Shown: piece after piece, positions 27,802 through 34,278 of the stretch | Numbering within the stretch: position 1 is the first letter of the stretch | Layout: every line of letters begins with the position of its first letter | DNA from: a virus | Direction: 5' to 3' (one strand) | IMG/VR virus record: IMGVR_UViG_3300023174_002543 | Coordinates: 123,664 to 187,663 of that record | Length of the DNA stretch: 64,000 bases | Notes under the pieces: model-generated | The model's database searches: none | What the model saw: only the letters and a program-made list of their open reading frames with translations | What the model was told of the DNA's origin: nothing | Position numbers and translations under genes: made by a program

Positions 27802-28389
27802 CATATAGCGTGTATACATCGGTAACTCTAGCTTCTCACTAAAAATCACGTTAATATTACTTTGCTTTTTAAATTCGTCTAAGTTCTCGCAAGTTCTTAT
27901 ATGTTCGTCTATCTTGTAGTTATTACTCTGTAAAACAAGCATACTTTTGCTCGGTAGCCTAGATAGCCATAAGTCGTACTGTTTTTGAGTTATGTGCTCG
28001 CAGCTAGTGTTTATAATGATATCGGCTGTTGTATTCACATCTAGCATATCGCCCGTAATAGCCTCAAAGCGTTGTTCTATTTCTTCCATCTTATTCATAG
28101 CATAGGCCACTTGTTGGCAGTGCGGATCAATGTCTATACTACGTATTTTACTGATAGGGATATTGCTACAAAATAACAGACTAGATAATGTACCGACCCA
28201 CCCGCCGTGTATATCGATAGATAATAATTCTTTATTAATGTGAGGGCGTATAACAAATTCTAGTCTGTCTATGAGCCATTCTTTACTTTTTAACTGCCCA
28301 CTCCAAAATGCATCCATTGTACGCATAGGGTTATTACTTTGGCGTATTGCTTGCATCCAGTGATGTATGTGGTCTATGTCTATTTTCAT
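27781..28389 (-). CDS. SAM-dependent methyltransferase-like protein
   Basis: 202 aa from the ATG at 28389, chosen because it makes an ATGA overlap with the upstream gene's stop; a start 10 codons earlier is possible. Rossmann features: LLSIDIHGGWVGTLSSLLF, SIDIDPHCQQVAYAMN, EAITGDMLDV, and the later ADIIINTSCEH. Last gene of a three-gene minus-strand operon. Confidence 0.65.
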   Translation of the reverse strand: MKIDIDHIHHWMQAIRQSNNPMRTMDAFWSGQLKSKEWLIDRLEFVIRPHINKELLSIDIHGGWVGTLSSLLFCSNIPISKIRSIDIDPHCQQVAYAMNKMEEIEQRFEAITGDMLDVNTTADIIINTSCEHITQKQYDLWLSRLPSKSMLVLQSNNYKIDEHIRTCENLDEFKKQSNINVIFSEKLELPMYTRYMLIGYRQ

Positions 28390-29996
28390 TGATTGTCCTG
28401 ATATTTCTGTTTTAACCAATTATAATCATTGATTTTCATTAGTTTTTCTTTATCTTTGCTATTACGCATTCCATATTTCTGTCCTAGTATAGCGCCGGCT
28501 AATGCATATATACCGTAATCTCTGTCTCTACCCACGCTAGTCCAGATATCTAATCTATTTTGCGTTTCATTGTCAATTTGTCCATTGATTATTCTACTAG
28601 ATAATTTAACACATTCACGGAAACTACTACGCCATGTAGTAAATGGATCAACGTTAAACTTAGTAATATTGCTAACGACCATAATTGGTTCGTAATTTTT
28701 ACTAATACTAGTAGTCATATCGGGTTTTTCTATATTATAATAATTATTAAACTTCTTTAATACACTTGTTCTAGGTAATAACTTAACACCACCATACCCA
28801 TATACTAAATCATTGATTGGATTAATACTACGCCAAACACGTACACGTTCATAATCATAGAATCCCACAACATAATCAAAGTTAAACTCGGGTACTATTT
28901 CACTATCTCCATCAACTACCCAAAAATAGTCACTAGTGCATAACTTAGCGGCTTCAATATGTGCTTTATATATACCCTGTACTCCGTGAATTCGTTTTAT
29001 TCTAGGGAATCGTTTTACTAGTTTATTATAGTTTTCATCGGCTTTTGGTTCATCATAGCTAATGAATACAATATCGTATTCTGTACTAGTGGGAGTCATT
29101 AAAAACGTCTGTGGGCTACGATATATAGGCTTAACTGTTTTCTTATATTCTATGCTATCCAATGTAGAATATATGTAAGTTATTCTATGGTCATCAGTTA
29201 ATCCTTTAATTAAATTACCATATATGTTTCCATAGTTTAATGGTTCTTTATTAAACTTTGCTGAAACTATATCAAACACATCATTTAAATAATCAAAATC
29301 ATTAATTTTTTCAATATTAAATGTTTCTCTATGTAACCAATGCACAGCACATCTAGCACCCAATATAGCATAGACTCCGTTAACTACATCCATACCTATA
29401 TGCATCCAGTTCCATAGTCTGTCATAATTGCGCCAATCAAGTTCGGTTAGTTTATATCTGATTTCCCCGTCATTTAAGCATAACTTAATACCCTCACGGA
29501 ATCCAGCACGAAATGCTTGTAATGGGGTTTTATTAATAACTACTGTGCTACCATATTCATTAAGTTGTAGATATTTGGTAAAGTCAAAGTCTATTTTTGT
29601 ATTAGTGTTATGACTTTCCTCATGTGTTTTCATATCTAATAATAGCTGTACGGGCCATACTTTAATTCCACCGTTACCATAACATGTTCCGTTAACTATG
29701 TTTAATCCACTGTAACTCAATACGTGATTGTTTAAATCTACATCATCCTTTAATATAATGGTTTTATCATAAAAATCATCATTGACTAGATTATCTCCGT
29801 CTACTATAATTACGTTTGATGATATATCTTTAACTAAGTTAGCAACCATTTTATGTGCGCGGTCACTGCCCTTAACTCCATGCACCCTATATACATATTT
29901 AGGGCTTATCTTAGATAAATGGTTATAGTTTTCTTCCGCATTGGGTTCATCATAACTTAAAAAAACGGTAGGGTAGTCTTTTGGGTCGAATATCAT
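28386..29996 (-). CDS. glycosyltransferase-like protein with two tandem homologous halves
   Basis: 536 aa. The two halves are clearly related: VFLSYDEPNAEENYNHLSK with VFISYDEPKADENYNKLVK, VHGVKGSDRAHKMVANL with IHGVQGIYKAHIEAAKL, VDGDN with VDGDS, YGNGGIKVWP with YGYGGVKLLP, and FRAGFREGIKLC with WRSSFRECVKLS. The D-x-D-like VDGD fits a GT-A nucleotide-sugar site. It starts 1 base after the SGNH gene stop. The role may be glycosylation of phage DNA or virion, or host surface alteration. Confidence 0.7.
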   Translation of the reverse strand: MIFDPKDYPTVFLSYDEPNAEENYNHLSKISPKYVYRVHGVKGSDRAHKMVANLVKDISSNVIIVDGDNLVNDDFYDKTIILKDDVDLNNHVLSYSGLNIVNGTCYGNGGIKVWPVQLLLDMKTHEESHNTNTKIDFDFTKYLQLNEYGSTVVINKTPLQAFRAGFREGIKLCLNDGEIRYKLTELDWRNYDRLWNWMHIGMDVVNGVYAILGARCAVHWLHRETFNIEKINDFDYLNDVFDIVSAKFNKEPLNYGNIYGNLIKGLTDDHRITYIYSTLDSIEYKKTVKPIYRSPQTFLMTPTSTEYDIVFISYDEPKADENYNKLVKRFPRIKRIHGVQGIYKAHIEAAKLCTSDYFWVVDGDSEIVPEFNFDYVVGFYDYERVRVWRSINPINDLVYGYGGVKLLPRTSVLKKFNNYYNIEKPDMTTSISKNYEPIMVVSNITKFNVDPFTTWRSSFRECVKLSSRIINGQIDNETQNRLDIWTSVGRDRDYGIYALAGAILGQKYGMRNSKDKEKLMKINDYNWLKQKYQDNQ

Positions 29997-30695
29997 TTAA
30001 TCCACTCTTCCTATTATTTGGGTATAGTAATTCTTTGCTATAGTCTCACACCCTTCTACATTGGGATGCTTACAACTTTGTGCATACTGATTGTTATTTG
30101 CTATAAAATCCGATAGTGTTTTATAATTAGTGTCTGGGTTAAGAAATGATTCGTTATATAGTAGTTGTCGTTTATCAGGTCCTACTAAATGACCAAATAC
30201 ATCATAATGGTCACATACACTATAATAGAATTTGCACTTTACTTTATTTCTAATATATTCGTTATATGCAATTATTCTGTATATTTCTTGGTCAGCATCA
30301 TAAAAACTATCTTTATACGTATTAATTAGTTGATTTAATTTTTGAGATGACATATTGTCATACCAAGATACTTCATATTCTTTGTCAGTATTTTTAACAA
30401 GCGAGTCCTTTAGCCAAATTGGTGCAATATGATTAGTGTGTATTTTTTCTATATGCGCCCATTGAAATATAATAATATCGTCTGCATGCGGAAAAACACT
30501 GTTTGTAGTAAACTTAGACAATATTTGATAGTTACATGCGCCCGCCCAACTTTTATTGTTAAGATCCATGTTCAATAGTTTTGCAAGATAAAATGGTATT
30601 GAATTTTCAGTAATCCATTTATGTGCGTTGGGGTTGTTACCGTCACTTGTACCGTATAAACCATAACTGCAACCGTAAAAATGTAATGTAGGCAT
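29997..30695 (-). CDS. SGNH/GDSL-like hydrolase
   Basis: 232 aa. Block I-like FYGCSYGLYG (nucleophile Ser in G-C-S-Y) near the N-terminus, KSWAGACNYQI where block II/III glycine lies, and a C-terminal CKHPNVEGCETIAKNYY block with the catalytic His. Family members deacylate sugars or lipids. First gene of the minus operon, with a late-promoter motif directly before its ATG (30701-30708). A second SGNH-like gene is at 36361. Confidence 0.7.
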   Translation of the reverse strand: MPTLHFYGCSYGLYGTSDGNNPNAHKWITENSIPFYLAKLLNMDLNNKSWAGACNYQILSKFTTNSVFPHADDIIIFQWAHIEKIHTNHIAPIWLKDSLVKNTDKEYEVSWYDNMSSQKLNQLINTYKDSFYDADQEIYRIIAYNEYIRNKVKCKFYYSVCDHYDVFGHLVGPDKRQLLYNESFLNPDTNYKTLSDFIANNNQYAQSCKHPNVEGCETIAKNYYTQIIGRVD

Positions 30696-30700
30696 GAAAA

Positions 30701-30708
30701 TATTTATT
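30701..30708 (-). promoter_or_regulatory. late promoter motif AATAAATA, 5 nt before ATG
   Basis: On the minus strand AATAAATA is followed by 5 bases and the SGNH gene ATG. If it acts like the T4/cyanophage late -10 box, transcription would begin at or next to the A of the start codon. Confidence 0.6.
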
Positions 30709-30760
30709 GACTATTTACGTACTAGATAAAATTAAATGGGTAAACAAGTTGAAAAAAATG

Positions 30761-30789
30761 TTGACACTAAAAGAATTTTGATATATACT
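30761..30789 (+). promoter_or_regulatory. sigma70-type promoter TTGACA-17-TATACT
   Basis: Consensus -35 and near-consensus -10 at 17-bp spacing. It opens the tRNA super-cluster and would transcribe toward the terminator at 31035. Between them, ATG at 30796 opens a 20-codon peptide and ATG at 30865 a 46-codon one. Confidence 0.75.
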
Positions 30790-30864
30790 ACACACATGAA
30801 TTGCAAAAGGCATAAAAACAATGCTTATTTCAAAGAATTTTTAACCAGGACTAAATAAAAGACT

Positions 30865-31005
30865 ATGATGAATAAATCTTGTAACATGCAGAAACATAAC
30901 GGACAATGGCTAACGCTAGCCATATCGTTTGTACCAGCATATCCTACAAGTATTCGCGGCGCAAATGAGTCAATCGACAATTTAAGAGGCCCGGGGACTA
31001 GGTAA
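30865..31005 (+). other. short ORF (46 codons) or small RNA between promoter and terminator
   Basis: Open frame ATGATGAATAAATC... to TAA. The codons are GC-richer than neighbouring genes (for example CCG GGG, CTA GCC), no Shine-Dalgarno is visible, and GGCTAACGCTAGCC folds back, so a small RNA of about 270 nt is at least as likely as a protein. The whole unit is bounded by a strong promoter and a strong terminator. Confidence 0.4.
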
Positions 31006-31034
31006 CAAGTTTAACATCATAAACACATTTATCT

Positions 31035-31069
31035 AACCCCTGGGAAACTAAAAAGTCTCAGGGGTTTTT
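31035..31069 (+). terminator. rho-independent terminator
   Basis: AACCCCTG stem pairing with CAGGGGTT, extended by GA and ACT pairs, then TTTTTG. Clean intrinsic terminator ending the 30761 transcript. Confidence 0.9.
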
Positions 31070-31101
31070 GTTTGTGTGTTGTAATAAAACAACAATGGAG
31101 T

Positions 31102-31130
31102 TTGACAACAAATGAAAAATGAATTACAAT
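31102..31130 (+). promoter_or_regulatory. sigma70-type promoter TTGACA-17-TACAAT
   Basis: Perfect -35 with 17-bp spacing to TACAAT. It overlaps the first codons of the ORF at 31112. It would produce a transcript starting near 31137 and running into the structured RNA and first tRNAs. Confidence 0.65.
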
Positions 31131-31270
31131 TGGTTGCTTCTGATAAGGTAAATTGGTTCAAGAATCATACTATGTCAGAGGAACAACGAAAAAAATTGAT
31201 TGAAGACAAATTAAAACGTGCCTTCAAACGAGTAGAGTTAGACAGCAAAATTAAAGTTTTGCCCAAGTAA
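31112..31270 (+). CDS. small basic hypothetical protein, 52 aa
   Basis: ATG to TAA, Lys/Glu-rich helical peptide (MSEEQRKKLIEDKLKRAFKRVELDSKIKVLPK in the C-terminal part is given here only as its character: amphipathic, basic). Confidence 0.55.
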   Translation: MKNELQLVASDKVNWFKNHTMSEEQRKKLIEDKLKRAFKRVELDSKIKVLPK

Positions 31271-31309
31271 TCTCAAAGTGGTAGTAGTAACGAGGACTAC
31301 ATTACACAC

Positions 31310-31555
31310 TATAAACAGTAATAAACGGGCGGACAGTATACATGAAATTCATGGCGACAACGTGGAAAGTAAGACTACTGGTTAGGGTATCGACCCTAAC
31401 ATAGCATCGAAAGATGCTATTCTAAAACATATTTTAGTGGAACAACTGGTACTATAACTACCTACCCACACGACTCGGGAGTACTGAATGTGTTTTAGAA
31501 TAGCATAGTGCGAGGAAAAGAATCACACCTCCTGACGGGTGAAGTACGCACTTGA
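31310..31555 (+). ncRNA. structured non-coding RNA segment upstream of tRNA-Gln
   Basis: No ORF. A 20-nt arm 31414-31433 pairs with 31487-31506 (one G-T wobble). Beside it are hairpins TTAGGGT-ATCG-ACCCTAA (31382-31399) and AGCATC-GAAA-GATGCT (31403-31418), a GNRA-capped stem that partly competes with the long stem. Further down, GTGCG...CGCAC encloses CACC-TCCTGACG-GGTG. Many compensated stems in 250 nt argue for a functional RNA. Family not recognised. Confidence 0.6.
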
Positions 31556-31570
31556 CTATTAAAAACATGT

Positions 31571-31644
31571 TGGCGTATAGTGTAATGGTAACACCACAGA
31601 CTTTGACTCTGTTATTCTAGGTTCGAGTCCTAGTACGCCTGCCA
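31571..31644 (+). tRNA. tRNA-Gln (TTG)
   Basis: Cloverleaf with ACAGA/TCTGT anticodon stem, loop CTTTGAC, T-loop TTCGAGT and encoded CCA. Position 1 is T opposite T, as weak first pairs are common in Gln tRNAs. Confidence 0.92.
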
Positions 31645-31649
31645 AATTT

Positions 31650-31724
31650 GGGCTGTTAGTGATAATGGGAGCACGGGGGCTTTGCACGTCCTAGGTAAGA
31701 GTTCGATTCTCTTACGGTCCACCA
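31650..31724 (+). tRNA. tRNA-Ala (TGC)
   Basis: Acceptor GGGCTGT/ACGGTCC with two G-T pairs, anticodon loop CTTTGCA, T-loop TTCGATT, CCA encoded. One mismatch in the anticodon stem; a second, better Ala(TGC) tRNA is at 46192. Confidence 0.8.
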
Positions 31725-31822
31725 AACATTCTCCCTTGCATATGGAGTACAATGTGATAAGTTATATGCAGTCTACAGACCTCTGCTTTCCTGGTTGTGC
31801 AGCAAACAATCAGGCCTAATTT

Positions 31823-31899
31823 GCGACCATAGTTCATTTGGATAGAATACAACGCTACGAACGTTGGGGTGGGAGGTTCGAATCCTTCTGGTCGCACCA
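31823..31899 (+). tRNA. tRNA-Arg (ACG)
   Basis: Acceptor GCGACCA/TGGTCGC, anticodon arm AACG-CTACGAA-CGTT, CCA encoded. A34 would need TadA editing to inosine by the host. About 100 bases without a feature precede it. Confidence 0.92.
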
Positions 31900-31900
31900 T

Positions 31901-31974
31901 GCTCTCATAGTATAAAGGCATTACACTACATTGGTAATGTAGAAACACTGGATCGTTACCAGTTGGGAGCACCA
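31901..31974 (+). tRNA. tRNA-Thr (GGT)
   Basis: Acceptor GCTCTCA/TGGGAGC, anticodon arm CTACA-TTGGTAA-TGTAG, CCA encoded. Starts 1 base after tRNA-Arg. Its ACCA end is also the first part of the 19-bp inverted repeat that follows. Confidence 0.88.
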
Positions 31975-32042
31975 TTATAGAAACATACTCTAACTTTATT
32001 GTGACACGTGGGTTCATCCATGAAGTATGTTTCTATAATGGT
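31971..32042 (+). repeat. 19-bp perfect inverted repeat bridging tRNA-Thr and tRNA-Met
   Basis: Left arm ACCATTATAGAAACATACT (31971-31989) and right arm AGTATGTTTCTATAATGGT (32024-32042) are perfectly complementary with a 34-nt loop. The arms include the CCA end of tRNA-Thr and the first three bases of tRNA-Met, so forming the stem ties the two tRNA ends together, perhaps as a processing signal. Member of the stem family described in the findings. Confidence 0.9.
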
Positions 32043-32115
32043 TGAGTAGCATAGTGGCTAATGCACCACCTTCATACGGTGTTTATCGTCGGTTCGAGTC
32101 CGACCTCAACTACCA
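32040..32115 (+). tRNA. tRNA-Met (CAT)
   Basis: Acceptor GGTTGAG/CTCAACT, anticodon loop TTCATAC, T-loop TTCGAGT, CCA encoded. Has no C1-A72 mismatch, so an elongator; a C34-modified Ile tRNA cannot be excluded. Confidence 0.85.
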
Positions 32116-32117
32116 GA

Positions 32118-32273
32118 TTTCTGAGATAGACGATAGGTTTGAGTCCCTGCCAATCTAGCCACAGTGTGGTGTACTGTGGTAACACTACAGTATGATTGAA
32201 GCCGGTTAGTTAAACTTGCCTATACGAGACAATCATGTGAGTCCTCCCAGGAGGATAGTGTGGCTCTCAGAAA
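32118..32273 (+). ncRNA. cloverleaf-like structured RNA between tRNA genes
   Basis: Outer stem TTTCTGAGA/TCTCAGAAA (32118-32126 with 32265-32273, 9 bp). Inside it AGCCACA/TGTGGCT (32157-32163 with 32259-32265) closes a junction of three arms: TACTGT/ACAGTA (6 bp), ATGATTG/CAATCAT (7 bp, 31-nt loop) and TCCTC-CCAG-GAGGA (5 bp). No T-loop and no CCA, so it is not an ordinary tRNA. No ORF. Confidence 0.65.
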
Positions 32274-32281
32274 CCTATATA

Positions 32282-32356
32282 GGGTCTTTGGTGAAATGGA
32301 TATCATCTCGGTCTTCGAAACCGAGGGTGGGAGTTCGATCCTCTCAAGACCCGCCA
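32282..32356 (+). tRNA. tRNA-Arg (TCG)
   Basis: Acceptor GGGTCTT/AAGACCC, anticodon arm TCGGT-CTTCGAA-ACCGA, T-loop TTCGATC, CCA encoded. Confidence 0.92.
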
Positions 32357-32369
32357 ACAAGGAGTTATT

Positions 32370-32723
32370 ATGGATTTTACTTTAGATGAATCTTGTATTT
32401 GTGATGTACAAATTAAAGAAGTATATAGTGTATTCAAAGGTAGAAATCCTGATAGTCTTACACCAGATGAGTTGATGAGGATACTTAAAGGTACAGATAA
32501 GATGACAAGTGTGTTTTCTAAGGATCATCCAGAATTTAATAGATTTAGAGAACAGTTAGGTGTTGAAGGTTACATAAGAATAGAACGTGGTTGGTGGAAT
32601 GGTGATAGAGTGTTAAAGCCATTTACATTGAACGGTGTGAAATTTATAGTAGGTGACCAGTTTTCTTCAGCATGTGCAATGAAACATCACCTAGAGTTTG
32701 CAAGAAAATATAACCGAGTATAG
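32370..32723 (+). CDS. hypothetical protein, 117 aa
   Basis: ATG behind AAGGAG, 13 bases after tRNA-Arg. Acidic N-terminal half, then ERGWWNGDRVLKPFTLNGVKFIVGDQF. Its last 10 bases form the acceptor strand of tRNA-Pro, so gene and tRNA share sequence and RNA processing would cut the mRNA end. Family not recognised. Confidence 0.8.
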   Translation: MDFTLDESCICDVQIKEVYSVFKGRNPDSLTPDELMRILKGTDKMTSVFSKDHPEFNRFREQLGVEGYIRIERGWWNGDRVLKPFTLNGVKFIVGDQFSSACAMKHHLEFARKYNRV

Positions 32724-32789
32724 CGTAATCAGGTAGCGTTCATGGTTTGGGACCATGCGGTCAAGGTTCAAATCCTTGTACTCGGACCA
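32714..32789 (+). tRNA. tRNA-Pro (TGG)
   Basis: Acceptor CCGAGTA/TACTCGG, anticodon arm CATGG-TTTGGGA-CCATG, CCA encoded. Overlaps the stop codon of the preceding CDS. Confidence 0.92.
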
Positions 32790-32794
32790 ATTTA

Positions 32795-32886
32795 GGAAAG
32801 TAATGCAGGTGGGATGGTCCGCCGACGAGCCTTGAAAACTCGGTTCTCAGAAATGGGATGGGGTTCGACTCCTCTGCTTTCCGCCA
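32795..32886 (+). tRNA. tRNA-Ser (TGA)
   Basis: Class II body with long variable arm; acceptor GGAAAGT/GCTTTCC, anticodon loop CTTGAAA, CCA encoded. A second Ser(TGA) is at 46274. Confidence 0.88.
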
Positions 32887-32895
32887 ATAACATAT

Positions 32896-32971
32896 GGTGT
32901 TGGTAGCTCAATGGTAGAGCCCTGGATTGTGATTCCAGTTGTTGCGAGTTCGAGTCTCGTCCTTCACCCCA
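32896..32971 (+). tRNA. tRNA-His (GTG)
   Basis: G-1 present and C73 discriminator, the His identity pair; anticodon arm CTGGA-TTGTGAT-TCCAG. The acceptor carries two adjacent T-T mismatches (positions 4-69 and 5-68), unusual for a working tRNA. Confidence 0.85.
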
Positions 32972-32980
32972 ATTTTAAAT

Positions 32981-33072
32981 GCCAGCGAGACTTGGTAGTC
33001 AGAGAGGTCTTATACACCTTTTAGCGCCAGATTAGCGTTCTTGAGTGAGTTCGATTCTCACCGCTGGTACCA
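32981..33072 (+). tRNA. class II tRNA with anticodon TAT
   Basis: Acceptor GCCAGCG/CGCTGGT, Leu-like D-loop TTGGTAGTCA, long variable arm with CGC/GCG pairing, T-arm GTGAG-TTCGATT-CTCAC, CCA encoded. The anticodon stem GAGGT/ACCTT leaves loop CTTATAC, giving TAT (AUA codon). A long variable arm is normal for Leu, Ser or Tyr, not Ile. Confidence 0.75.
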
Positions 33073-33076
33073 ATAT

Positions 33077-33140
<64 letters not shown>

Positions 33141-33152
<12 letters not shown>

Positions 33153-33338
33153 TTCAGGATTCAAAATGAATTCGGCTTTTTCAAGTACAGGATCAGGTAT
33201 ATATTCTTGTATATCAAGTTTAGGATCAGGTACAAATGTAGTACTAGTAGTCCATGATGAAGTTGGTTTATATGGCTCATTACTAAAACGATATAGTATA
33301 TCGTAATTGTTAAGAGTTTTTTCAAATGAACGTGCCAT
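33141..33338 (-). CDS. hypothetical protein, 65 aa, antisense between two tRNAs
   Basis: ATG at 33338 is preceded by TATAAATA with a 5-nt gap, which supports the reading. Proline-rich C-terminal half (FVPDPKLDIQEYIPDPVLEKAEF). No Shine-Dalgarno, as with other genes carrying this motif. Family not recognised. Confidence 0.6.
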
Positions 33339-33343
33339 AACAT

Positions 33344-33351
33344 TATTTATA
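33344..33351 (-). promoter_or_regulatory. late promoter motif TATAAATA, 5 nt before ATG
   Basis: Minus-strand TATAAATA followed by ATGTT and the ATG of the 65-aa gene; its far end touches the first base of the next plus-strand tRNA. Confidence 0.65.
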
Positions 33352-33427
33352 CCCCAGTGACGTAATTGGCAAACGTGTCTCTCTCAAAAGGAGAATTCTG
33401 CAGGTTCAAATCCTGCCTGGGGTACCA
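33351..33427 (+). tRNA. class I tRNA with anticodon CAA
   Basis: Textbook class I geometry: ACCCCAG/CTGGGGT acceptor, D-stem ACGT/ACGT, anticodon stem TCTCT/GGAGA with loop CTCAAAA, 5-nt variable loop, T-arm GCAGG-TTCAAAT-CCTGC, CCA. CAA reads UUG (Leu), yet Leu tRNAs in bacteria have a long variable arm, which is absent here. Confidence 0.8.
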
Positions 33428-33473
33428 ATCGTGTTAAATAATATTAGTGACAACAACATAGAAGGAGAAAGTA

Positions 33474-34034
33474 ATGTCTGTTTTAGCACTAGATGTGTCA
33501 GGAGTTCCAAGACAATGGATCTCTAAAGATGACGCAATCACCTATCATGCCAAAAATGCAGTAGCATGGGCACTAGGTGAAGTTGTAGCAAAGTATCGCG
33601 GTGGATTTCAAAAGTCCGGCGAGATGAGTTACATTGAATCACAAAGTATAATTGCTATTAAAGGACATGGCTTCAATCCATATAAACATTCAACCGTTGC
33701 ATTAACAAACAGAACATTGTTTGGTCGTGACCGGCATGTGTGTGCATATTGTGGAGTACATTATCCGAACTATCATAATCTAAGTAGGGACCACATTGTC
33801 CCTAAATTTTTAGGTGGTGAAAACACTTGGATGAATGTGGTTACTGCTTGCCGTGAATGTAATAGCAAGAAAGGTCATAAGACATTGAAAGAATCACGTA
33901 TGGAATTACTGTATGTGCCTTATGCACCTAATCACTATGAAAACATGATACTGCAACAACGTAACATACTTGCGGATCAAATGGAATATCTGTTAGCAGG
34001 TGTCCCAAAACATAGTAGAATCTTACTATCGTAG
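33474..34034 (+). CDS. HNH endonuclease
   Basis: 186 aa behind AGAAGGAGAAAG. The HNH/zinc module spans about residues 85-140: VCAYCGVHY (CxxC), LSRDHIVPKFLGGENTWMNVV (D-H of the beta-beta-alpha metal site, N), then ACRECNSKKG (CxxC). The N-terminal 80 residues are a separate domain (WISKDDAITYHAKNAVAW). Within a tRNA cluster it could be a homing-type nuclease that spreads the region, or a free-standing defence or DNA-processing enzyme. Confidence 0.92.
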   Translation: MSVLALDVSGVPRQWISKDDAITYHAKNAVAWALGEVVAKYRGGFQKSGEMSYIESQSIIAIKGHGFNPYKHSTVALTNRTLFGRDRHVCAYCGVHYPNYHNLSRDHIVPKFLGGENTWMNVVTACRECNSKKGHKTLKESRMELLYVPYAPNHYENMILQQRNILADQMEYLLAGVPKHSRILLS

Positions 34035-34053
34035 AAGGATTTCACCGAGATGG

Positions 34054-34082
34054 TTGACAATAAATTATCTCGGTGATACAAT
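34054..34082 (+). promoter_or_regulatory. sigma70-type promoter TTGACA-17-TACAAT
   Basis: Begins with the recurrent TTGACAATAAAT block. CACCGAGAT before it and ATCTCGGTG within its spacer form an inverted repeat, a possible operator or the end of the HNH transcript. Drives tRNA-Thr and tRNA-Asn. Confidence 0.8.
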
Positions 34083-34101
34083 ACACATTAAATAAAAAGA
34101 C

Positions 34102-34176
34102 GCCGACTTAGCACAGTGGTAGTGCAATCGCCTTGTAAGCGATAGGTCATCAGTTCGAATCCGATAGTCGGCACCA
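34102..34176 (+). tRNA. tRNA-Thr (TGT)
   Basis: Acceptor GCCGACT/AGTCGGC, anticodon arm ATCGC-CTTGTAA-GCGAT, CCA encoded. Confidence 0.93.
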
Positions 34177-34183
34177 AATTTAT

Positions 34184-34259
34184 TCCTCGATAGCTCAGTT
34201 GGTAGAGTGCCGGACTGTTAATCCGTTGGTCCCTGGTTCGAGCCCAGGTCGAGGAGCCA
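34184..34259 (+). tRNA. tRNA-Asn (GTT)
   Basis: Acceptor TCCTCGA/TCGAGGA, anticodon arm CGGA-CTGTTAA-TCCG, CCA encoded. Confidence 0.93.
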
Positions 34260-34278
34260 ATTACTCAATGGAGAAATT

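Noticed and set aside
30865-31035. tmRNA for the promoter-terminator unit
   Set aside because: No tRNA-like 3' domain, no CCA and no tag reading frame with a resume codon.
31712-32017. 101-codon minus-strand frame over tRNA-Arg and tRNA-Thr
   Set aside because: Shadow of tRNA genes and the inverted repeat.
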